A stretch of DNA of 64,000 nt from assembly GCF_001005295.1 (NCBI RefSeq), contig NZ_LBMK01000001.1, forward strand, positions 66,649 through 130,648. Reading direction: 5' to 3'. The stretch comes from Streptomyces yangpuensis. Lineage in GTDB: Bacteria > Actinomycetota > Actinomycetes > Streptomycetales > Streptomycetaceae. Below are positions 51,444-60,114 of the stretch, in pieces. The notes under the pieces are model-generated. The model had not been told where the DNA came from, ran no database searches, and was given only the letters and a program-made list of their open reading frames with translations. Positions within the stretch are counted from its first letter, which is position 1, and every line of letters starts with the position of its first letter. A program made the translations under genes and the position numbers.

Positions 51444-51764
51444 ATGGCCTGGGTCCTTCTTCTCCTTGCCGGTCTGCTCGAAGTCGGCTGGTCGATCGGC
51501 ATGAAGTTCACCGAGGGCTTCACCCGGCTGTGGCCCAGTGTGTTCACGGGTGCCGGGATCGTGGCCAGCATGGTGCTGCTGTCCTACGCCGCGAAGACCC
51601 TGCCCATCGGCACGGCGTACGGGGTGTGGGTGGGCATCGGTGCCGCCGGTGCGGCCGTGCTCGGTATGGCGGTGCTGGGTGAGCCCGTCACCGCCGCCCG
51701 GATCTTCTTCATCTGTCTGCTGCTGGTGGCCGTGGTGGGGCTGAAGGCGACCTCCGGTCACTGA
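51444..51764 (+). CDS. gdx: Gdx/SugE guanidinium exporter, SMR family
   Basis: 106 residues from ATG 51444. Four membrane helices of the small multidrug resistance family. Glu13 in LLAGLLEVGWSIGMK is the proton/substrate site, and the motif GTAYGVWVGIGAAGAAVLGM places it in the Gdx (SugE) subgroup that exports guanidinium, not in the EmrE group. Placement directly behind a guanidine-III riboswitch supports this. It is convergent with the penicillin-binding protein gene. Confidence 0.93.
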   Translation: MAWVLLLLAGLLEVGWSIGMKFTEGFTRLWPSVFTGAGIVASMVLLSYAAKTLPIGTAYGVWVGIGAAGAAVLGMAVLGEPVTAARIFFICLLLVAVVGLKATSGH

Positions 51765-51796
51765 GTCCGCTGCTGCTCCGGGAACGGCGGGAACGG

Positions 51797-54277
51797 CTAC
51801 TCCAGGAACGCGGACGGCGGGCGCGGGCCCCCGATGACCCCGCCGCCGTCCCAGCCGCCCGAGCCGGCCCCGCCCTGGGTGCCCGCGGTGGTGCCGCCCT
51901 CGTCGCCCTGGCTGGTGCCGCCGTCGTCCTGTCCGCCCTGGGTCCGGCCTCCGCTGTCCTGGCCGCCCTGCGTCCGGCCGCCGTCGTCGCCGCCCCCGCC
52001 GTCCTGGCCCCCGTTGTCCCGGCCGCCCTGTGTCCGGCCGCCGGAGTTCTGCCCGCCGTTGTCCTGGCCGCCGTTGTCCTGGCCGCCGGACGGCGGGGTC
52101 GGCCGCCGGTCAGCGGGCGGGGTGCCGTCGCCCGGCCTCTCCTGCGGCGGGTCCGACTGCGTGGAGGGCGGCGGCGAGGGCTGCGCGGCGCCCGGCTGGA
52201 GGTCGAGTTCGAAGTCCACGGGGTCGGTGCCCTCCAGTGCGCTCTTCGTGTAGGCGGCCCAGATCCGGGCCGGGTAGCCGCCACCGCCGATGCGGGACTC
52301 GCCGAGGGCCCCGTACAGCGACTCCAGGGTGCCGGTGTCCGGGTCCTGGCCCATCATGGCGACCACCGTGACGAGGTTCGGGGTGTAGGCCGCGAACCAC
52401 GCCGAGCGGTCCAGTTCACCGGTGCCGGTCTTGCCCGCGGCCGGGTGGCCGGCGGCGAGGGCCGCCGTGCCGGTGCCGTTGTCCACGACGCTGACCAGCA
52501 TGGACGTGGTGGTGTCGGCGGCCTCGCGGCTGATGGCCTGGACGGAGGGGCGCTCGGGCAGGGCGATCTTGTCGCCGCCCTTCGCGATCTCCTCCAGGAA
52601 GGTGTAGGGGGTGCGGCGGCCGTGGTCGGCGAGGGTCGCGTACGCCTGGGTCATGTCGAGGACGCTGGCCTGGAGGGTGCCGAGCGCCATGGCCGGGCCG
52701 ACCACGAAGTTCGGGGTGTCCTCGGGGATGCCGAGGTCGATGGCGGTCTTCTTGACCCTGGCGGTGCCGACGTCGACGGCCATCTGCGCGTAGACGGCGT
52801 TCACGGAGAGGTCGGTGGCGGTGGTGACGGTGATGTTCCCGTAGGAGATCTGGCCCTCGTTCTCCGGGGCGAAGCGGATCCGGCCGCCGACGACGGGCCG
52901 TTTGTTGTCGCCGTTGTAGACGGTGTGGGGGGTGATCCGGCGGCCGTCCTGGGTGCGGGAGTCATTCTCGACGGCCGCCGCGAAGACGAACGGCTTGAAG
53001 GTGGAGGCGACCTGGTAGTCGTGCCGGGTCGCGTTGTTCACGTACTGCCTGGTGTAGTCGACGCCGCCGTACATGGCGACGACCTTGCCGGTGGCCGGGT
53101 CGATGGAGACGCCGCCGGCCCGGACGAGCCGGTCCGCCTTGCGCGTGCCGGGGTCGAGTCTGCCGAGCATCCGGTCGTCGACGGCCGCGACGAAGTCGGC
53201 CTGGTGGCGGCGGTCGATGGTGGTCGTGATCCGGTAGCCGCCCTCGGCGAGGGTCTTGTCGTCGAGGATCTTGCGGTCGAGGATGAACTCCTTGACCGCT
53301 TCGACGAGGTAGCCGCGCTGGCCGGACAGGCCGGCGGCGGCGCGGACCTTGCCGGGCTCGGGGAAGCCGGTGGCCGCGCGTTCGGCGGCGGGCAGCCAGC
53401 CCTTCTTGACCATGCCGTCGAGGACGTAGTTCCAGCGGGCGAGGGCGCGGGTACGGCTCTGCGGGTGGGAGACGACGTCGAAGGCGCTGGGGGAGTTGAG
53501 CAGGGTGGCGAGGTAGGCGCCCTCGGCGGTGGTGAGGCTGCTGACGTCCTTGCCGTAGTACGCCTGGGACGCGGCCTGGATGCCGTAGGCGTTGCGCCCG
53601 AAGTAGCTGGTGTTCAGGTAGCCCTCGAGGATGTACGCCTTGGACTTCTCGCGGCCGAGTTTGACCGCGATGAAGAACTCCTTGGCCTTGCGTTTGATCG
53701 TCTGTTCCTGGCCCAGGTAGTAGTTCTTGACGTACTGCTGGGTGATCGTCGAGCCGGACTGGGTGCCCTTGCCGGTGGCCGTGTTCCAGGCGGCGCGGAC
53801 CATCGCCTTGGGGTCCACCGCCCGTTCGGAGTGGAAGTCCCGGTCCTCTGCGGCCAGTACGGCCTCCTGGACGGTCAGCGGGATCTGCGAGAGGGGCACG
53901 TTGACGCGGTTGACCTCGCCGTCGCGGGCGATCTGGGAGCCGTCGGAGTAGAGGTAGACGTTGGACTGCGCGGTCGCGGCGGCGTTGGCCGGCGGGATGT
54001 CGACCAGCAGGTAGCCGGCCACGAGGCCGCCGCCGACCAGGAGGGCGAGGAGCAGTACGGCGCCGAGGACCATGCGCCAGGTGGGGAGGAGGCGCCGCAG
54101 GCCGGTCCGGCGGCGGCGGGCCTTCCCGCCGGGTGCGCCGGAGCCGTCGGGTCCGCCGGGTCCGTCGGGTCCGCCGGGTCCGCCCGGTCCATCGGCACCT
54201 GCGGGTCCCGCGGGTCCGCCGGGCGGGGTGTCCGGGTCGCGAGGGGTCCAGCCCGCGGGTGGTGACTGGTCGCTCAT
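51797..54277 (-). CDS. class A penicillin-binding protein (bifunctional transglycosylase/transpeptidase)
   Basis: 826 residues from ATG 54277 (MSDQSPPAGW). A Gly/Pro/Asp-rich cytoplasmic tail (about 50 residues) precedes a membrane anchor at residues 69-92. The GT51 glycosyltransferase has Glu144 in AAEDRDFHSE plus QSGSTITQQYVKN and ILEGYLNTSYFGRNAYG. The transpeptidase has SxxK (STFKPF), SxN (LSVNAVY) and KTGTG. The last roughly 110 residues are Gln/Gly/Asp/Asn-rich repeats (GGQDNGGQDNGGQN, GGRTQGGQD). It builds peptidoglycan outside the membrane. It is monocistronic; the promoter is divergent from the ABC exporter genes. Confidence 0.95.
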   Translation of the reverse strand: MSDQSPPAGWTPRDPDTPPGGPAGPAGADGPGGPGGPDGPGGPDGSGAPGGKARRRRTGLRRLLPTWRMVLGAVLLLALLVGGGLVAGYLLVDIPPANAAATAQSNVYLYSDGSQIARDGEVNRVNVPLSQIPLTVQEAVLAAEDRDFHSERAVDPKAMVRAAWNTATGKGTQSGSTITQQYVKNYYLGQEQTIKRKAKEFFIAVKLGREKSKAYILEGYLNTSYFGRNAYGIQAASQAYYGKDVSSLTTAEGAYLATLLNSPSAFDVVSHPQSRTRALARWNYVLDGMVKKGWLPAAERAATGFPEPGKVRAAAGLSGQRGYLVEAVKEFILDRKILDDKTLAEGGYRITTTIDRRHQADFVAAVDDRMLGRLDPGTRKADRLVRAGGVSIDPATGKVVAMYGGVDYTRQYVNNATRHDYQVASTFKPFVFAAAVENDSRTQDGRRITPHTVYNGDNKRPVVGGRIRFAPENEGQISYGNITVTTATDLSVNAVYAQMAVDVGTARVKKTAIDLGIPEDTPNFVVGPAMALGTLQASVLDMTQAYATLADHGRRTPYTFLEEIAKGGDKIALPERPSVQAISREAADTTTSMLVSVVDNGTGTAALAAGHPAAGKTGTGELDRSAWFAAYTPNLVTVVAMMGQDPDTGTLESLYGALGESRIGGGGYPARIWAAYTKSALEGTDPVDFELDLQPGAAQPSPPPSTQSDPPQERPGDGTPPADRRPTPPSGGQDNGGQDNGGQNSGGRTQGGRDNGGQDGGGGDDGGRTQGGQDSGGRTQGGQDDGGTSQGDEGGTTAGTQGGAGSGGWDGGGVIGGPRPPSAFLE

Positions 54278-54453
54278 CTCCAGGACTCCTCGACGCTGTT
54301 CGAAATATCCACTTCTGTACCTCATGGTGTCTACCCGATGGCCGGTGACCACCGTCCCGGACGGGGGTAAATCGGTCGCGTGGCTCGCCCCTCCGCACTA
54401 AGCTCGCGCGCTTTGGCCGACGTAGGAACGACGTGGAAAACGGAGGGGATACG

Positions 54454-55269
54454 GTGCGCCAGAGAGTGCGCCTCTACGCGGCGGTCGCGGCCGGCGGGTT
54501 CCGGCGGTACGCCACCTACGGCACGGCGACCGCGGCGGGCGTCTTCACCAATACCGTGTTCGGGTTCATCGTCGCGTTCACGTACGCCGCCCTGTGGGAC
54601 CAGCGTCCGGGGCTCGGCGGCTACGACCGGGCCCAGGCCCTGACCTTCGTCTGGGTGAGCCAGTCGCTGCTGGCGGCCGGGGCGTTCATCGGCGGCGGGT
54701 TCCAGGAGGAGATCCAGGAGCGGGTCCGCACCGGCGACATCGCCGTCGACCTGTACCGGCCCGCGGACCTGCAGATGTGGTGGCTCGCGGCCGACCTGGG
54801 CAGGTCCGCCTTCCAGCTGCTGGGGCGCGGGCTGGTCCCGCTCGTGGCGGGGGCGCTGGCCTTCCAGCTGGCGCTGCCCTCGGACCCGTGGCGGTGGCTG
54901 CTGTTCCTGGTCTCCGTCGTGCTCGGGCTGGTGGTGAGCTTCGCCGTGCGCTACATGCTGGGGCTGCTGGCCTTCTGGCTGATGGACGGGTCCGGGATCA
55001 ACCTGATGGCGACCGTCGTCTCGATCTTCTTCTCGGGGATGCTGCTGCCGCTGACCGTCTTCCCCGGCGCCTTCGGGGAGTTCGTGCGCGTACTGCCCTG
55101 GGCGGCCATGCTCCAGGTCCCGATGGACGTGCTGCTGGGCGTGCACTCGGGGGCCGGGGACGCGGTCGGCGCGCTGGGCTTCCAGGCCGGCTGGGTCCTC
55201 GTACTGCTGGGCGCCGGGCGGCTGTTGCAGTCGGCGGCGACGCGGAAGGTGGTGGTCCAGGGTGGCTGA
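54454..55269 (+). CDS. ABC-2-type permease (PF06182-like), first of a pair
   Basis: 271 residues from GTG 54454, chosen because CGGAGGGGA lies just before it. Six membrane helices. The family trait is GGGFQEEIQERVRTGDIAVDLYRP, quoted as QERVRTGDIAVDLYRP; together with the C-terminal FFSGMLLPLTVFPG this is typical of the ABC-2 exporters with permease pairs. It would form the membrane channel with the next protein. Stop and start of the two permeases overlap by eight bases. Confidence 0.88.
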   Translation: MRQRVRLYAAVAAGGFRRYATYGTATAAGVFTNTVFGFIVAFTYAALWDQRPGLGGYDRAQALTFVWVSQSLLAAGAFIGGGFQEEIQERVRTGDIAVDLYRPADLQMWWLAADLGRSAFQLLGRGLVPLVAGALAFQLALPSDPWRWLLFLVSVVLGLVVSFAVRYMLGLLAFWLMDGSGINLMATVVSIFFSGMLLPLTVFPGAFGEFVRVLPWAAMLQVPMDVLLGVHSGAGDAVGALGFQAGWVLVLLGAGRLLQSAATRKVVVQGG

Positions 55270-56185
55270 GGCGACCGGTACGGCGGGTACGGCGGGTACG
55301 GCCGCCGCGACGGCCGGGCCGGCCGAGACGCGGCCGGCGCGGGAGTTTACGGATCCGGAGGCGCCGCGGGCGCATGGCCGGGTCCTGGAGGGGCTGCGCG
55401 GCTACGGCCTGATCGTGGCCATGTGGATCCGGTCGACGATGACGTACCGGACGTCCTTCGTCCTGTCGACGGTGGGGAACGCGGCGATCACCCTGCTGGA
55501 CTTCGTCGCGATCTCCATCATGTTCTCCCACGTGGACGTCCTCGGTGGCTTCACGCTGCCCGAGATCGCCCTGCTGTACGGGTCCTGCTCGGCGTCCCTG
55601 GGACTGGCGGACCTGCTGCTGGGCAACACCGACCGGATCGGCGCCCGGATCCGCGACGGCTCGCTCGACACCATGCTGGTGCGTCCGGTACCGCTGCTCG
55701 CGCAGGTCGCGGCCGACCGCTTCGCGCTGCGCCGGCTGGGCCGGGTCGTGCAGGGGCTGGGCGTGCTGGGCTGGGCGCTCTGGTCGCTGGAGGTGGACTG
55801 GACGGCGGGGAAGGTGCTGCTGGTGCCCGTGATGGTGCTGTCCGGTGCGGCGATCTTCGCGGCGGTGATGGTGGCCGGGGCCGCCTTCCAGTTCGTCGCC
55901 GGGGACGCGGCGGAGGTGCAGAACTCCTTCACCTACGGGGGCTGCACGATGCTGCAGTACCCGCCGACCGTCTTCGCGACCGAGCTGCTGCGCGGGGTGA
56001 CCTTCATCGTCCCGCTGGCCTTCGTCAACTGGCTGCCCGCGCTGTACCTGCTGGGGCGGCCCGATCCGCTGGGACTGCCGGGGTGGGCCGCGTTCCTGAG
56101 CCCGCTGGTGGCCTTCGTGGTGTTCGTGCCCGCGTCGCTGGCCTGGCGCGCGGGAGTCCGTTCGTACCGGAGTACGGGGAGCTGA
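55262..56185 (+). CDS. ABC-2-type permease (PF06182-like), second of a pair
   Basis: 307 residues from GTG 55262. After an Ala/Gly-rich lead come six membrane helices; the trait segment is ARIRDGSLDTMLVRPVPLLAQV. It is paralogous to the preceding permease. The ATPase gene starts three bases after its stop. The exported substrate is unknown. Confidence 0.9.
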   Translation: MAEATGTAGTAGTAAATAGPAETRPAREFTDPEAPRAHGRVLEGLRGYGLIVAMWIRSTMTYRTSFVLSTVGNAAITLLDFVAISIMFSHVDVLGGFTLPEIALLYGSCSASLGLADLLLGNTDRIGARIRDGSLDTMLVRPVPLLAQVAADRFALRRLGRVVQGLGVLGWALWSLEVDWTAGKVLLVPVMVLSGAAIFAAVMVAGAAFQFVAGDAAEVQNSFTYGGCTMLQYPPTVFATELLRGVTFIVPLAFVNWLPALYLLGRPDPLGLPGWAAFLSPLVAFVVFVPASLAWRAGVRSYRSTGS

Positions 56186-56188
56186 GCC

Positions 56189-57163
56189 GTGGTGGACGAT
56201 GATGCGCTGATCTCGCTGGACGGGGTCGAGAAGGTCTTTGACGTACGGCGCCGGGTGAGCCTGATGCGCCGGGAGAAACGCCAGGTCAGGGCGGTGGACG
56301 GGATCAGCTTCGCGGTCGCGCGGGGCGAGATGGTCGGCTACATCGGGCCCAACGGGGCCGGCAAGTCGACCACGATCAAGATGCTGACCGGCATCCTGAA
56401 CCCGAGCGGCGGCCGGCTGCGGGTCGCGGGCATCGACCCGGCGCGGGAGCGGGTGCGGCTCGCGCACCGGATCGGGGTGGTGTTCGGGCAGCGCACCACG
56501 CTGTGGTGGGACCTGCCGCTGAAGGACTCGTACGGGCTGATGCGGCGGATGTACCGGGTGCCGAGGGCGCGGTTCGAGGAGAACCTGGAGCGGTGCGTGG
56601 ACCGCCTGGACCTGGCCGAGCTGCTCGACGTGCCGGTGCGCCAGCTGTCGCTCGGACAGCGGATGCGCGGGGACATCGCGGCGGCGCTGCTGCACGATCC
56701 CGACGTGCTGTACCTGGACGAGCCGACGATCGGGCTCGACGTGGTGAGCAAGGCGAAGGTACGGGGATTCCTGCGGCAGTTGAACGAGGAGCGCGGCACG
56801 ACGGTGCTGCTGACCACACACGACCTCCAGGACATCGAGCAGCTCTGCGAGCGGGTGATGGTCATCGACCACGGGCGGCTGATGTACGACGGGGCGCTGG
56901 GCGGACTGCACGCGGCGGGGTCGGCGGGGGAGAGCGAGCGGACGCTGGTGGTGGACCTGGAGCGGGAGCTGGCGCCGATCAGCGTGCCGGGGGCGCGGGT
57001 GGTGAAGGTGGAGGGGCCCCGGCAGTGGCTGGCGTTCCCGGCGGGGCAGTCGGCCGCGCCGCTGGTGTCGGCGGTGGCGGCGGAGTACCCGCTGGTGGAT
57101 CTGTCGGTGCGGGAGCCGGACATCGAGGACGTGATCGCGCGGATGTACGCGGGGCGGGACTGA
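56189..57163 (+). CDS. ABC transporter ATP-binding protein (exporter, with C-terminal extension)
   Basis: 324 residues from GTG 56189 (GTG 56192 is also possible). Walker A GPNGAGKST (residues 53-61), Q-loop VFGQRTTLWWDLPLKDSYGL, signature LSLGQRMRGDI, Walker B VLYLDEPT and H-loop TTHD. The C-terminal 80 residues resemble the regulatory domain of NatA/CcmA-type exporter ATPases. Completes a three-gene operon with the two PF06182-like permeases; probably exports a lipid, peptide or antibiotic. Confidence 0.94.
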   Translation: MVDDDALISLDGVEKVFDVRRRVSLMRREKRQVRAVDGISFAVARGEMVGYIGPNGAGKSTTIKMLTGILNPSGGRLRVAGIDPARERVRLAHRIGVVFGQRTTLWWDLPLKDSYGLMRRMYRVPRARFEENLERCVDRLDLAELLDVPVRQLSLGQRMRGDIAAALLHDPDVLYLDEPTIGLDVVSKAKVRGFLRQLNEERGTTVLLTTHDLQDIEQLCERVMVIDHGRLMYDGALGGLHAAGSAGESERTLVVDLERELAPISVPGARVVKVEGPRQWLAFPAGQSAAPLVSAVAAEYPLVDLSVREPDIEDVIARMYAGRD

Positions 57164-57326
57164 GCGGGGCGCTGCGCGGGCGGGGCTCGGGGGCCGCGGG
57201 GGCCGCGCGGGGGCGGCTCGGGGGGCTGCGCGGGCGCGGCTCGGGGGTGGACTCAGGGTCCGGTCGGGGGTGGTCTCAGGGGCCGGACCATACAACTCCC
57301 GCGTGTGCGTGCATAGTCTGGTGCGT

Positions 57327-57974
57327 ATGAGTGACGAGCGGCCGGAGAAGCCGTTGCCGGAGTTGAGGGCGTCGGATGCCGACCGGGACCGGGTGGTGGA
57401 GCGTCTGCGTGACGCCGTCGCCGAGGGCCGGCTCGACATGGAGGAGTTCGAGGAGCGGCTGGATGCGGCGTACAAGTCCCGTACGTACGCGCAGCTGGAA
57501 CCGCTGACGGCGGACCTGCCGGCGGCCACCGCCCCGGCCGCGGCGCCGCCCGCGGCGGCGGCAGCCGGGGCTGCCGCCTGGCCGGGCCGGATCGGCGGTA
57601 CGGGCTCGTCGTCGCTGGCCGTCGCGGTGATGTCGGGCTTCCAGCGCAAGGGCCGCTGGACGGTCCCGGCCCGCTTCGACGCGGTGGCGTTCTGGGGCGG
57701 TGGCGAACTGGACCTGCGGGAGGCGGACTTCGCGCAGCGCGAGGTGGTGATCAACTGCGTCGCGATCATGGGCGGCATCGAGATCACCGTGCCGCCGGGT
57801 GTGGACGTGGACGTGCGGGGCTTCGGCTTCATGGGCGCCTTCGACCAGCGCGACAGCCCGGGCCCCACGGAGCCGGGCGCTCCGCGCGTGGTGGTGACGG
57901 GCTTCGCCTTCTGGGGCGGTGTAGAAGTCAAGATCAAGCCCCCGCGGGGCGGCTTGTCCCTCCACAAGGCGTAG
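57327..57974 (+). CDS. DUF1707 protein with cell-wall-stress (LiaF-like) C-terminal domain
   Basis: 215 residues from ATG 57327. The N-terminal DUF1707 domain (PELRASDADRDRVVERLRDA, EGRLDMEEFEERLDAAYKS) is followed by an Ala/Pro linker and a beta-rich C-terminal domain (MSGFQRKGRWTVPARFDAVAFWGGGELDLREA in parts; VVINCVAIMGGIEITVPPGV; GFAFWGGVEV) of the cell-wall-active-antibiotic-response type. Role unknown; soluble and probably membrane-associated through partners. The gap after it is repeat-rich. Confidence 0.9.
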   Translation: MSDERPEKPLPELRASDADRDRVVERLRDAVAEGRLDMEEFEERLDAAYKSRTYAQLEPLTADLPAATAPAAAPPAAAAAGAAAWPGRIGGTGSSSLAVAVMSGFQRKGRWTVPARFDAVAFWGGGELDLREADFAQREVVINCVAIMGGIEITVPPGVDVDVRGFGFMGAFDQRDSPGPTEPGAPRVVVTGFAFWGGVEVKIKPPRGGLSLHKA

Positions 57975-58149
57975 CGCGGCGTGGCTCGGCTCCCGCCGGG
58001 GGTGTGCTGGGGCTCCGCCCCAGACCCCGCGCCTCAAACGCCGGCGAGGCTGATTTTGCGGGCCGGGAGTGCAGGGTTCGGCTCCCGCCGGGGTGGCGAT
58101 CGTTCCTGCTGGGCGGTGGTGCGAGGGGGTGGGGCGGTGCCCCGCCGGA

Positions 58150-58354
58150 GTGTCTCCTCGGCTCGGCGCGTGCGGGTTTGGCGTGCCGAGTCGGCCCTGG
58201 TCGCGCGCTCGTCCTGCGGGGACACTCCGCCGTGTCCCCGCCCCACCGGCTCGCGCTGCTGGAGGGGGGACGGGGAGGGGTGTCCCCGCAGGACGAGGCG
58301 CGACCAAAGCCGTCTGGCCGGGCCAGGGCCGCACGCGCCGAGCCGAGGAGACAC
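58150..58354. repeat. nested large inverted repeat
   Basis: The outer arms are 26-bp perfect complements (58150-58175 and 58329-58354; the left begins GTGTCTCCTCGGCTCGGCGC). The inner arms are 18-bp perfect complements (CTCGTCCTGCGGGGACAC at 58208-58225, and 58280-58297). The intervening arm sequences are partly complementary, so the whole 205 bases can fold into one long, bulged hairpin. Confidence 0.8.
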
Positions 58355-58380
58355 CCCTGCCCGGCCCCCCGACCCACCCG

Positions 58381-58681
58381 CACCGTGCCGGTACCCCGGC
58401 CCTGCCGCACGCTCCGGCCGGACCGGACCGCCGAGCAACCCCGCAGGGGCCACCGCACCGTGCCGGTACCCCGGCCCTGCCGCACGTTCCGGCCGGACCG
58501 GACCGCCGAGCAACCCCGCAGGGGCCACCGCACCGCCCCCCGTACCCCGGCCCAGTCGCACGTTCCGGCCGGACCGGACCGCCGAGCAACCCCGCAGGGG
58601 CCACCGCACCGCCCCCCGTACCCCGGCCCAGTCGCACGCTCCGGCCGGGCCGGACCGCCGAGCAACCCCGCAGGGGACCCG
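58381..58681. repeat. four-copy tandem array, unit 75-76 bp
   Basis: Copies start at 58381, 58456, 58531 and 58607. Copies 1-2 share CACCGTGCCGGTACCCCGG; copies 3-4 have CACCGCCCCCCGTACCCCGG. All share CCGGCCGGACCGGACCGCCG (or a one-base variant) and GAGCAACCCCGCAGGGGCCA. The CCCGCAGGGG and CCGGACCGG parts give small hairpins per unit. Confidence 0.85.
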
Positions 58682-58782
58682 CGGGAGCGGAAGGGCGTGG
58701 CGGGAACTCCGCCGCCCTCCCAGGAGTCGGATGCTATGCAGACAAAACCGGCGCCCGGCGCCCCGGGGGAAGGCAGGACCAC

Positions 58783-60114
58783 GTGGACGACCGCACCAGA
58801 GCCGTCGGCAGAGCCGACGGCACCGCCGCCCCGCCCCATCCCCGCGGAGCGTTCGTGTTCAACGCCGCCGACGAGGAGCGCCGCCGTGGCGTCCGCAGGA
58901 TGAAGGCCACCGCGACCGGCCTGCTGCTCCTGGTCGCGCTGGTCTACGTACTGGCCAAGTACGCCCAGCACGCCTGGGGCGCCGGCGGCTGGGCCGGCTA
59001 CGTCGCCGCCGCCGCGGAGGCCGGCATGGTCGGCGCGCTCGCGGACTGGTTCGCCGTCACCGCCCTCTTCAAGCGGCCCCTCGGCCTGCCCATCCCGCAC
59101 ACCGCGATCATCCCGACCAAGAAGGACCAGCTCGGCGTCACGCTCGGCGAGTTCGTCGGCGAGAACTTCCTCTCCTCCGACGTGGTCCGGGCCCGCCTCC
59201 ACGCCCTCGGCATCGGCGGCCGCCTGGGCGCCTGGCTGGCCGAGCCCGCGCACGCCGACCGCGTCACGGCCGAGCTGGCCACGGCCCTGCGCGGGGCGCT
59301 GACCGTCCTGCGCGATTCCGACGTCCAGGCCGTCGTCGGCGAAGCCATCACGCGGCGCGCCGAGACCGCCGAGATCGCGCCGGGCATCGGCAAGACCCTG
59401 CAGAAGGTCGTCGCCGACGGAGGCCACCGCCGCGGCGTCGACCTCATCTGCGCCAAGGCGCACGACTGGCTGATCACCCACGGGGACTCGATCACGGACG
59501 CGGTCCAGGGCGGTGCCCCCGGCTGGACCCCGCGGTTCGTGGACCGCAAGGTCGGCGAGCGCGTCTACAAGGAGCTGCTCCGTTTCGTCACGGAGATGCG
59601 GGACATGCCCGAGCATCCGGCGCGCGCGGCGGTGGACCGTTTCCTGCGGGACTTCGCCGCCGACCTGCAGTCGGACACGGAGACGCGCGCGAAGGTGGAA
59701 CGCCTCAAGTCCGAGATCCTGGCCCGTGACGAGGTCCAGGACGTCATCGCCTCGGCGTGGTCCGCGATCCGCTCGATGATCATCTCGGCGGCGGAGGACG
59801 AGCAGAGCGAGCTGCGCCTGCGGGTCCGTGCCTCGCTGATGTCCCTGGGGGCGCGCCTGGCCACCGACGGCCGCCTCCAGGCGAAGCTGGAGGGCTGGAT
59901 CGAGGGTGCGGTCGTCTATGTGGTCACCACCTACCGGAAGGAGATCACCTCGCTGATCACGGACACGGTGGCGGCCTGGGACGCCGAGCACACCTCCCGC
60001 AAGATCGAGGCCCATATCGGCCGCGACCTGCAGTTCATCCGTATCAACGGCACGGTGGTCGGCGCCCTGGCGGGCCTTCTGATCTACACGGTCTCCCGCG
60101 CATTCGGCGCGTAG
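58783..60114 (+). CDS. DUF445 membrane protein
   Basis: 443 residues from GTG 58783 (GGGGGAAGGCAGGACC before it). DUF445 family traits: membrane helix ATGLLLLVALVYVLAKYA, AAAEAGMVGALADWFAVTALFKRPLGLPIPHTAIIP in parts (GALADWFAVTALFK), FVGENFLSSDVVRARL, VDRKVGERVYKELLRFV and a C-terminal helix NGTVVGALAGLLIYTVSRAF. The protein is of unknown function. The last 31 bases overlap the convergent AbiEi-like gene. Confidence 0.93.
   Translation: MDDRTRAVGRADGTAAPPHPRGAFVFNAADEERRRGVRRMKATATGLLLLVALVYVLAKYAQHAWGAGGWAGYVAAAAEAGMVGALADWFAVTALFKRPLGLPIPHTAIIPTKKDQLGVTLGEFVGENFLSSDVVRARLHALGIGGRLGAWLAEPAHADRVTAELATALRGALTVLRDSDVQAVVGEAITRRAETAEIAPGIGKTLQKVVADGGHRRGVDLICAKAHDWLITHGDSITDAVQGGAPGWTPRFVDRKVGERVYKELLRFVTEMRDMPEHPARAAVDRFLRDFAADLQSDTETRAKVERLKSEILARDEVQDVIASAWSAIRSMIISAAEDEQSELRLRVRASLMSLGARLATDGRLQAKLEGWIEGAVVYVVTTYRKEITSLITDTVAAWDAEHTSRKIEAHIGRDLQFIRINGTVVGALAGLLIYTVSRAFGA

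Larger units (their letters stand above)
57975..58782. other. 808-base repeat-rich region without a convincing gene
   Basis: Nothing here has a supported start with coding-like statistics; long frames in several phases are a result of GC content. It contains one copy of the dispersed GC-rich element (CCCGCGCCTCAAACGCCGGCG, at about 58030, quoted in part), a large nested inverted repeat (58150-58354), four tandem copies of a 75-bp unit (58381-58681), and the ribosome site of the DUF445 gene. Confidence 0.6.

Noticed and set aside
58034..58609. Minus-strand 191-codon frame with GLLGGPVRPERA repeats
   Set aside because: The repeats simply reflect the 75-bp DNA array; no convincing start, and the third and fourth units differ in length, which breaks the phase.
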